Shown piece by piece: positions 57,700 to 64,000 of a DNA stretch of 64,000 nucleotides (its first letter is position 1; the number at the start of each line of letters is the position of its first letter). Origin of the DNA: [Eubacterium] cellulosolvens LD2006 (lineage in GTDB: Bacteria > Bacillota > Clostridia > Lachnospirales > Lachnospiraceae). The notes beneath the pieces were generated by a model, which saw only the letters and a program-made list of their open reading frames with translations, was not told the DNA's origin and did no database searches. The DNA is taken from the NCBI RefSeq assembly GCF_000621585.1, contig NZ_JHXY01000016.1, positions 1 through 64,000 on the forward strand. The letters are read 5' to 3'. Both the position numbers and the translations under genes were made by a program.

Positions 57700-58039
57700 G
57701 GAAATGTACTCCGTGTCATTGAAATGCGGATTTGTTGCCTCAAAGTTTTTTACTGTTTCAGGGGACGTTGCATTGGTATGAGGATACAATATGCGGTATG
57801 AAAAGAAAAGCCGGAAAACGCAAACGGATGCCGTGATGAACTCGAATACAGGTGGATTTAAAGAATCGGTTCTATGCCGGATAGAAGTTTGGATTACACT
57901 TGACTTTGTCTGGTGGGCATTTTAAAATTATGCATAGTGATGTTTCGGCGGCGCGGGCGGAAGATGACCGGCTCCGGCTGTTCGAACCGCACGATGAATA
58001 TGGTATACAGCTATGACGGGATCAAGTAATCTGTTGCAT

Positions 58040-58290
58040 GTACTCAAAGAGAGCAGCCGGTCGGTGAGAGGCGCGAAGATGGCAGGAGATGAATACCTCC
58101 CTGAGCTCCGTCCTGAAAGGATCTATATCCCGCGTAGGAGGCGGCGTGTTGGCGAACGTTATCAACGCCGGGGTATCGGGCGTACCCTATGAGGCAGGTG
58201 CTGTGAGGTATCTGTGAATTTAGGTGGTAACACGGAAGCGTACAGAGAGCTTTCGTCCTATGGAGGACGAAGGCTTTCTTTTTCTTTGTC
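58040..58290 (+). promoter_or_regulatory. Tyrosine T-box riboswitch upstream of tyrS
   Basis: A T-box leader. The T-box sequence TAGGTGGTAACACGGA is at 58221-58236. A specifier region GATGAATACCTCC carries the Tyr codon TAC at 58094-58096. Stem I appears to begin with AGAGAGCAGCCGGTCGG near 58046. A terminator hairpin pairs AGCTTTCGTCCT (58248-58259) with AGGACGAAGGCT (58264-58275) and ends in TTTCTTTTTC. Uncharged tRNA-Tyr should bind the specifier and T-box and favour read-through into tyrS. The 5' boundary is approximate; 57790-58040 holds the promoter region and no gene. Confidence 0.85.
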
Positions 58291-58325
58291 CTTTTGAAAA
58301 ATTATATTTATTGGAGGAAGATACA

Positions 58326-59558
58326 ATGACACTTTACGAAGAACTTCAGGCCCGCGGCCTGCTGGCACAGCTGACAGATGAAAAGGAGATCGCTGAGCTG
58401 ATCAATGCAGGAAAAGCCACTTTCTACATCGGGTTTGATCCCACAGCGGATTCCCTTCATGTAGGACATTTTATGGCGCTTCTTCTTATGAAGAGACTGC
58501 AGGCGGCAGGAAACAAGCCCATCGCTCTTGTGGGCGGCGGAACAGCAATGATCGGAGATCCTTCCGGACGCTCGGATATGAGACAGATGATGACGGTGGA
58601 GACCATTGATCATAACGTAGAGTGCTTCAAAAAACAGATGTCCAGATTCATTGACTTCGGACCGGACAAGGCTCTGATGGTAAACAACGGAGACTGGCTC
58701 AGAGATTTGAATTTCCTGGATTTCATGCGTGACTACGGCTCCCAGTTCAATGTCAACGAGATGCTTCGTGCACGCTGCTACGTGAACCGTATGCAGGAGG
58801 GACTCTCTTTCCTTGAGTTCTCCTACATGCTGATGCAGTCCTACGACTTCTACAGACTGTACCATGACTACGGCTGCCAGATGCAGTTCGGCGGCGATGA
58901 CCAGTGGTCCAACATGCTCGGCGGAATCAATCTGATTCGCAAGAAAGATCAGAAGGACGCCTATGCTATGACGATCAGTCTTCTTCTGAAACATGACGGA
59001 ACAAAGATGGGAAAAACAGCAGGCGGAGCCGTTTGGCTTGATCCGGACAAGTACTCACCTTACGATTTCTACCAGTACTGGAGAAATGTGGATGATTCCG
59101 ATGTCCTGAAATTCCTCAGAATGATGACCTTCCTTCCGCTTGAGCAGATCGACGAAATGGACAAGTGGGAGGGCGCGCAGCTCAACACCGCCAAGGAGAT
59201 TCTTGCTCATGAGCTGACAACGCTTGTTCATGGCGAGGATGAGGCCGTGAAGGCAGAGGCCGGTGCAAAGGCCGTATTTCTGGGATCCGGAAGCCTTGAC
59301 AATGTTCCTTCTGTTGAGCTTGAGGCTGAGGATTTCAATGAGAATGATGAGATCGATATTCTCAGCGTTCTCGTAAAAACAGCACAGTGCGCATCCCGTT
59401 CCGAGGCACGCCGTGCAGTGACAAAGGATCACAGCATCTCCATTGGAGAAAATAAGATCGATGATTTTGCCTATGCGATCAAAAAAGCAGATATTCCTGC
59501 TGAAGGACTCCTCATCAAGAAGGGTAAGAAGAACTTCAAGAAGATCGTAGTTAAATAA
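58326..59558 (+). CDS. tyrS: Tyrosyl-tRNA synthetase
   Basis: A 410-residue class I synthetase. The HIGH motif appears as LHVGH (residues ~47-51) after YIGFDPTADS. GNKPIALVGGGTAMIGDPSGRSDMR, the tyrosine-binding YDFYRLYHDYGCQMQFGGDDQWSN and the KMSKS-equivalent KMGKTAGG follow, and a C-terminal S4-like domain ends the protein. ATG 58326 is decided by GGAGGA at 58313-58318; an upstream GTG frame lies in the T-box. alaS follows after 20 nt. Confidence 0.96.
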   Translation: MTLYEELQARGLLAQLTDEKEIAELINAGKATFYIGFDPTADSLHVGHFMALLLMKRLQAAGNKPIALVGGGTAMIGDPSGRSDMRQMMTVETIDHNVECFKKQMSRFIDFGPDKALMVNNGDWLRDLNFLDFMRDYGSQFNVNEMLRARCYVNRMQEGLSFLEFSYMLMQSYDFYRLYHDYGCQMQFGGDDQWSNMLGGINLIRKKDQKDAYAMTISLLLKHDGTKMGKTAGGAVWLDPDKYSPYDFYQYWRNVDDSDVLKFLRMMTFLPLEQIDEMDKWEGAQLNTAKEILAHELTTLVHGEDEAVKAEAGAKAVFLGSGSLDNVPSVELEAEDFNENDEIDILSVLVKTAQCASRSEARRAVTKDHSISIGENKIDDFAYAIKKADIPAEGLLIKKGKKNFKKIVVK

Positions 59559-59578
59559 AGATTGGAGGACGATTATAA

Positions 59579-62272
59579 ATGGCACCAAAGAAAAAATATG
59601 GAGTGAACGAGCTCCGCGAGATGTTTCTTTCCTATTTCGAGGAGAAAGAATGTCTGCGACTGGGAAGCTTTTCCCTCGTACCGCACAATGACAATTCTCT
59701 TCTGATTATCAACTCCGGTATGGCTCCGATGAAACCCTGGTTCACAGGTCAGGAGATCCCGCCGAGAAAAAGAGTGACCACATGTCAGAAGTGTATCCGT
59801 ACAGGAGACCTTGAGAATGTAGGAAAAACCGCACGTCACGGTACGTTCTTTGAGATGCTCGGAAACTTCTCCTTCGGTGATTATTTCAAGAAAGAGGCAA
59901 TTCCGTGGGCATGGGAGTTCCTGACAGAGCGCGTGGGACTGGATGCGGACAGACTTTATCCGTCTGTATACGTGGATGATGAGGAGTCCTACAACATCTG
60001 GCTCAACGATATGCACATCCCGGCTGAGCGCATTTACAAGTTCGGCAAAGAAGACAACTTCTGGGAGCACGGATCAGGACCCTGCGGCCCTTGTACAGAG
60101 ATCTACTACGACCGCGGACCGCAGTTCGGTGACGGGCCGGAAGATGTCATGGGCGGAGAGGGAGACCGTTTCATGGAGGTATGGAACGTCGTATTCTCCC
60201 AGTTTGACAACGACGGAAAAGGAAACTACTCCGATCTTGCACAGAAGAACATCGATACCGGAATGGGTCTCGAGCGTCTGGCTGTGGCAGTTCAGGAAGT
60301 GGGCTCCCTTTTTGACGTGGATACCGTTAAATCTCTTCGTGATCTGATCTGTACACTGGCAGGCGGCATTGAGTATGAGAAGCCTGGCACACAGGACAGT
60401 GATGTCTCTGTTCGTATCGTGACAGACCACGCCCGCGCCATGACTTTCATGATCTCCGATGGTATTATGCCTTCCAACAACGGAAGAGGCTATGTCCTTC
60501 GTCGTATCATCCGCCGCGCGGTTCGTCACGGAAGAAAACTGGGTATCACAGGTTCCTTCCTGACAAAACTTGCTGAGAACGTGATTGAGGGCTCCAAGGA
60601 CGGATATCCTGAGCTTGCCGAGAAGAGAGATTTCATCCTCAATGTCATCCAGGCTGAGGAGGATAAGTTTGAGAAGACCTATGAGCAGGGTATGGATATT
60701 CTGCAGAGCATGCAGGATGCGCTGAAGGCAGAGGGCAAGAGTGAACTCTCCGGACAGGACGCCTTCAAGCTCTACGATACATATGGATTCCCGCTGGATA
60801 ATACAAAAGAGATTCTCGCCGAGAACGGATTCACCGTGGATGAGGCCGGTTTTGAGGCTGCCATGAAGAATCAGAGAGAGACAGCCCGTGAGGATCGCAA
60901 GAAATCCGGAAAGTCCGCGACATACATGGGTGCGGCTGCCACGGTTTACGAGGATATGGATCCTGCAGTCAACTCCGCATTTGTCGGATATCAGGGGCTG
61001 GAGGCTACCGGAAAAATTGTTGCCCTGGCTGCTTTTGCCGCTGATGACGACGAGGATGACAGCGTAGCTGAAGCTCTTTCCGACGGACAGGCCGGTGCTG
61101 TGATCACAGATCAGACTCCTTTCTACGGAACCATGGGTGGTCAGATCGGCGACAAGGGAATCATTGTTCTCGGCAATGAGGAAGCTGTCTTTGAGGTTTC
61201 CGCAACAGAGCACGTGGCAGGAAACAAGATCGCCCACATCGGTAAAGTAGTAAAAGGAATGCTGAAGACCGGCGACGAAGTAAGCCTGAAGGTTGATGCA
61301 AAGAACCGTCTTGCCATCGCGAGAAACCACAGTGCGACTCATCTGATGCAGAAGGCACTCCGCGAAGTTCTGGGAACACACGTAGAGCAGGCCGGTTCCT
61401 ACCAGGATGCTGATCGTACAAGATTTGACTTCAGCCATTTCCAGGCAATGACTTCCGAGGAGATCCGCAAAGTTGAGGATATGGTCAACGAGAAGATTTC
61501 CGAGGGACTTGCTGTTACCACACAGGTAATGACTCTCGAGGAGGCCAAAAAGACCGGCGCCATGGCTCTGTTCGGCGAGAAGTACGGCGACGAAGTTCGC
61601 GTGGTAAAAATGGGCGACTTCTCCACAGAGCTCTGCGGTGGTACACATGTAGAGAATACACAGCAGATCGCTCAGTTCAAGATTCTCTCCGAAAACGGCG
61701 TTGCTGCCGGCGTCCGCCGAATTGAGGCGCTGACCGGTGAAAATGTACGCAAGTACTATGAAAAACTTGAGAAACAGGCCAACGAGGCTGCAGCTCTTCT
61801 CAAGGCGACTCCGGCTACCCTTGCAGATCATATCAGGAAACTGCAGGAAGAACTGAAAGCAGTCAAGAGCGAGAATGAAGCGCTCAAGAGCAAAGAGGCA
61901 CAGAACGCCCTGGGCGATGTTATGAGCAACATCAAAGACATCAAGGGAGTTCCTTTCCTCGCGACAGCGGTATCCGGCGTGGATATGAATGAGCTCCGCA
62001 ATCTCGGCGACGAGCTCAAGGCAAAGGTTGCAGGCGGCGTGGTCCTTCTTGTGTCCGATAACGACGGCAAGGTAAACATGATGTGCATGGCTACCGATGA
62101 AGCGATGAAGAAGGGCGCACATGCCGGCAATATCATCAAGGCATCCGCCAAGATCGTAGGCGGTGGCGGCGGCGGACGTCCGAACATGGCGCAGGCCGGC
62201 GGCAAGGACGCTTCGAAGATCAACGATGCGATCGCTGAGGCAGAGAAGGTTCTCGCAGAGCAGATTCACTGA
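59579..62272 (+). CDS. alaS: Alanyl-tRNA synthetase
   Basis: An 897-residue class II synthetase, full length. The catalytic domain (1-~240) has MFLSYFEEKECLRLGSFSLVPHNDNSLLIINSGM and GNFSFGDYFKKEAIPWAW. The editing domain has HSATHLMQKAL near residue 582 and CGGTHV near 683. A coiled coil and a C-terminal DHHA1 domain with GGGGGGRPNMAQAGG follow. It lacks its own T-box and is probably read through from tyrS. GGAGGACGA precedes the ATG. Confidence 0.97.
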   Translation: MAPKKKYGVNELREMFLSYFEEKECLRLGSFSLVPHNDNSLLIINSGMAPMKPWFTGQEIPPRKRVTTCQKCIRTGDLENVGKTARHGTFFEMLGNFSFGDYFKKEAIPWAWEFLTERVGLDADRLYPSVYVDDEESYNIWLNDMHIPAERIYKFGKEDNFWEHGSGPCGPCTEIYYDRGPQFGDGPEDVMGGEGDRFMEVWNVVFSQFDNDGKGNYSDLAQKNIDTGMGLERLAVAVQEVGSLFDVDTVKSLRDLICTLAGGIEYEKPGTQDSDVSVRIVTDHARAMTFMISDGIMPSNNGRGYVLRRIIRRAVRHGRKLGITGSFLTKLAENVIEGSKDGYPELAEKRDFILNVIQAEEDKFEKTYEQGMDILQSMQDALKAEGKSELSGQDAFKLYDTYGFPLDNTKEILAENGFTVDEAGFEAAMKNQRETAREDRKKSGKSATYMGAAATVYEDMDPAVNSAFVGYQGLEATGKIVALAAFAADDDEDDSVAEALSDGQAGAVITDQTPFYGTMGGQIGDKGIIVLGNEEAVFEVSATEHVAGNKIAHIGKVVKGMLKTGDEVSLKVDAKNRLAIARNHSATHLMQKALREVLGTHVEQAGSYQDADRTRFDFSHFQAMTSEEIRKVEDMVNEKISEGLAVTTQVMTLEEAKKTGAMALFGEKYGDEVRVVKMGDFSTELCGGTHVENTQQIAQFKILSENGVAAGVRRIEALTGENVRKYYEKLEKQANEAAALLKATPATLADHIRKLQEELKAVKSENEALKSKEAQNALGDVMSNIKDIKGVPFLATAVSGVDMNELRNLGDELKAKVAGGVVLLVSDNDGKVNMMCMATDEAMKKGAHAGNIIKASAKIVGGGGGGRPNMAQAGGKDASKINDAIAEAEKVLAEQIH

Positions 62273-62318
62273 TGTCACAGGGACTCTGATGCTGAAAGGC
62301 GAATAAGAAAAACGGGTG

Positions 62319-62375
62319 ATCCCCACTTTTGCGGGGCGCATGAGGCGCTCCCTGCAAAAAGTGGGGATTTTTTTA
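62319..62375 (+). terminator. Terminator after alaS
   Basis: ATCCCCACTTTTGCGGGG pairs with CCCTGCAAAAAGTGGGGAT (62350-62368) with minor mismatches, followed by TTTTTT. It opens the 516-bp gap before the GH98-like gene, which otherwise holds two tandem dispersed repeats and a likely promoter region. Confidence 0.88.
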
Positions 62376-62376
62376 T

Positions 62377-62540
62377 GTTATAGGAAATTCCTCCGGAATT
62401 TCTATAACACAAAACGCTCCGCGGGATGCGCAGCTCGCAGATAAGAAGATCGCTTACGCGATTCTGCTCGCGCGCCTTTCGTCCGCTGCGCTCCCCTCAG
62501 GATTGAGGGGATGGGGGAGTCGAAGTCCGCTTGCGGACTT
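62377..62540 (+). repeat. Dispersed palindrome element, long copy (first of tandem pair)
   Basis: GTTATAGGAAATTCC pairs with GGAATTTCTATAAC (62377-62408). CACAAAACGCTCCGC, CGCAGATAAGAAGATCGCTTACGCGATTCTGCTC and the end hairpin AAGTCCGCTTGCGGACTT (62523-62540) follow. The body is nearly the same as at 16773-16944. Confidence 0.82.
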
Positions 62541-62544
62541 TGTT

Positions 62545-62668
62545 CTGGTATAGGAAATTGCTCCGCAATCCCTATACCAGAACGCTCCGCAGGATGCGCA
62601 CTCGCGCGATATGTAGATGCGTTGCATCCGCGCTCGGCGCGAGAATGTCGCTAGCGACATTCTTTTTT
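62545..62668 (+). repeat. Dispersed palindrome element, long copy (second of tandem pair)
   Basis: CTGGTATAGG (62545-62554) pairs with CCTATACCAG (62571-62580). AACGCTCCGC, GATGCGCACTCGCGCGAT, GATGCGTTGCATCCGCGC and the perfect end hairpin GAATGTCGCTAGCGACATTC with TTTTTT follow. Arms differ entirely from the first copy 170 bp away yet pair perfectly. Confidence 0.82.
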
Positions 62669-62788
62669 AAAAATCAGATAATAGAGACAAAATGCAGGAA
62701 AAGGACAACAATTTATAAGTATAAAACGGAGAAATGTGATATTGTGAGGGTATGAGGGTAATTAAACGAGAAAAAGGAGGTAATGAGT

Positions 62789-64000
62789 ATGAAGGTATTT
62801 TGGAAACGGGTCGGGACGCTGCTGTCGGCAGTGTTCCTGGCAATTGCTTTTGTCCTGGGCGGCAGCGTCGGAAATGCTGCGGCGGGGATACACGGGAGCA
62901 GGGCGAGAGGCGGCACTATGGAGAACAGACTTTTGGCGGCGCTCTCCGGAACGGCGCTGACGGCAGAGGCGGCCGACGGAAGTTCTCTGAGAAGGCCCTG
63001 TTCGCCGGAAAAACCGATGCTGATCGTTCACATTGACACCTGGAATTACGCGGATCCGGCCAAAATTATCCGGCTGATTCCGGAGGATATCCGGCCGTAC
63101 TGCGTGTTCAATGTCTCCATGTCGATCAACTATGATATGAACACACATCAGTGGAAAATGGTCAAGGACGGATACCGTCTGGCGAAATCCTGGCTCCGCA
63201 CCTGCGCGGACGAGGGCGTGTGGACGATGGTTCAGCCGGCCAGCGGAGGCCAGTGTCATTTCCCGGATTATCCGGCGGATTATGATTTTGAGAACACGCT
63301 GTTTGGTGAATTTTTCCGCGACTATCCGACGTTTATCGGATTCAATTACAGCGAGCAGTTCTGGGGCTTCCAGTCCAAGGACTTCCCGGTGACGCCGATG
63401 CAGAGATATCAGCACTTTGCGGGACTTCTGAAGCTCTGCCACAAATACGGCGGTTATCTCGACGTCAACTTCTGCGCGAATTACTGGAGTGCGGGGCTGA
63501 ATCCGATTGCGATGATGAAGAAGTGTCCGGAGTGGAAACAGGCCTGCGAGCGTTATCCGGAGAACTACATTCTCGAGGAAAAATATACGCAGAGAGGATA
63601 CATTGCGGATACTGAGAGCCAGACGCTCGGCTGTTATCTGGCCGGATACTGCGGCAACTACGGCGTTCGCTATGACAAGACCGGATGGAGCGACGGCGAT
63701 GCGAACGGCGGCGGACTCGAGTCGCAGGATCAGTACCGTCAGGTGACGGAGCTTCCGATCTGTATGGAGCGCTTCGCCTTCAACGGCGCAACCGTCATCG
63801 ACGGACCGGAGCTCGTGTGGGCGGATGATTTCAAGGAGACCTGGGGCTATAACGACGCCGAGGGTTATCATGCGAGAGACTGGGCGATGTATGACCAGTT
63901 CCGGAATGTCACGCTGGATTTCTTCCGCAAGATGATTGACGGAACCGTTCACATTCCGACCAGACAGGAAGTTATCAACCGCACAAAGTATTTTATCATT
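62789..64000 (+). CDS. Secreted glycoside hydrolase, GH98-like (partial, runs off window)
   Basis: The first 404 residues of a secreted enzyme. A signal peptide is clear: MKVFWKRVGTL, a hydrophobic core, and a cut near residues 30-35. The domain from ~75 onward (MLIVHIDTWNYADPAKIIRLIPEDIRPYCVFNVSMSIN, WTMVQPASGG, FNYSEQFWGF, YILEEKYTQRGY, GATVIDGPELVW) resembles the GH98 catalytic domain. GH98 enzymes include endo-beta-galactosidases that release blood-group antigens, and some xylanases. Acidic residues in FNYSEQFWG and IDGPELVW are candidates for catalysis. ATG 62789 is set by AAAGGAGG 8 nt upstream. Binding modules may follow beyond 64000. Confidence 0.75.
   Translation, partial: MKVFWKRVGTLLSAVFLAIAFVLGGSVGNAAAGIHGSRARGGTMENRLLAALSGTALTAEAADGSSLRRPCSPEKPMLIVHIDTWNYADPAKIIRLIPEDIRPYCVFNVSMSINYDMNTHQWKMVKDGYRLAKSWLRTCADEGVWTMVQPASGGQCHFPDYPADYDFENTLFGEFFRDYPTFIGFNYSEQFWGFQSKDFPVTPMQRYQHFAGLLKLCHKYGGYLDVNFCANYWSAGLNPIAMMKKCPEWKQACERYPENYILEEKYTQRGYIADTESQTLGCYLAGYCGNYGVRYDKTGWSDGDANGGGLESQDQYRQVTELPICMERFAFNGATVIDGPELVWADDFKETWGYNDAEGYHARDWAMYDQFRNVTLDFFRKMIDGTVHIPTRQEVINRTKYFII

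Noticed and set aside
60074-62341. A 755-codon open frame antisense to alaS
   Set aside because: It mirrors the codon pattern of alaS, has no family motifs, and alaS is certain.
62762-63952. A 396-codon minus-strand frame opposite the last gene
   Set aside because: The plus strand has a ribosome-binding site, signal peptide and GH98-like motifs; the minus frame has none.
1-64000. tRNA, rRNA, CRISPR array, IS transposase or prophage
   Set aside because: I looked for cloverleaf ends, rRNA-like conserved stretches, regular repeats with spacers and transposase or phage genes and found none, apart from the 50-codon Rpn remnant.

Overview
The window looks like chromosome from a Gram-positive, low-to-mid GC anaerobe of the Clostridia, most likely a gut Lachnospiraceae member. 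The main evidence is family content and synteny: DUF2953 next to the GerW/YtfJ sporulation protein, a DUF6465 alanine/lysine-rich protein, an unfused cmk-ispH-rpsA cluster, FakA next to Asp23 and RecG, the coaD/coiled-coil pair, a HisI with a HisA/HisF-like N-terminal domain, flagellin, a tyrosyl T-box and a secreted GH98-like glycosidase. Family assignments were made by reading the protein sequences; no database search was run.

Region 1 (1-6.5 kb) is accessory and visibly more AT-rich than most of the rest. It begins with three half-length target-recognition cassettes of a type I restriction HsdS subunit, two on minus and one on plus, all bounded by the same two short repeats. This is the layout of an invertible, phase-variable specificity locus. 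An Lsa-like ABC-F ribosome protection gene follows. Next come two related modules built on DUF3990 (a probable ADP-ribosyltransferase-fold family). The first has a 5'-truncated DUF3990 and an intact partner gene. The second is an intact operon of DUF3990, a partner of the same family, and a NADAR-domain protein. NADAR proteins are known to reverse guanine ADP-ribosylation, so this is a candidate toxin-antitoxin or phage-defence system and the most interesting find of the window.

Region 2 (6.5-20 kb) holds a YgiQ-type radical SAM protein, a cytoplasmic BMP-domain protein with a phosphoesterase and an RpiR regulator, a HI0933-type flavoprotein, cmk, ispH, rpsA, a minus-strand RNase H-like exonuclease and ruvAB. 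Region 3 (20-31 kb) holds zapA, a U32 peptidase, a SEDS (FtsW/RodA) plus class B PBP pair, a NUDIX protein, DUF2953, ytfJ/gerW, rpmB, asp23 and fakA. Region 4 (31-41 kb) holds recG, the DUF6465 protein, mgsA, rsmD, coaD, a coiled-coil protein, a small alarmone synthetase, an RluA-type pseudouridine synthase, lepB and recU. Region 5 (41-46 kb) is a partial histidine operon hisZ-G-D-B-I; hisE, hisA, hisF, hisH and hisC are not in the window. Region 6 (46-58 kb) has a siroheme-synthase-like protein, an HD protein, a CmpB-type membrane protein, a flagellin carrying a zinc-protease insertion (flagellinolysin type), rnhA, HU, a Crp/Fnr regulator with an N-terminal cysteine cluster, an M24 aminopeptidase, ridA, an XRE regulator and a YgjP-type metallohydrolase. 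Region 7 (58-64 kb) has T-box-tyrS, alaS and the start of a GH98-like secreted enzyme cut by the window end.

Two non-coding themes run through the intergenic spaces. The first is a dispersed element of about 35-165 bp seen in about twelve places: a palindrome whose arms change in step between copies, a constant ACAAAACGCTCCGC-like block, and in longer copies a body ending in a terminator-like hairpin. The second is a pair of larger folded elements (8758-8959 and 31176-31478) that share two conserved blocks but have different, complementary stems. I found no tRNA, rRNA, CRISPR array, IS transposase or prophage.
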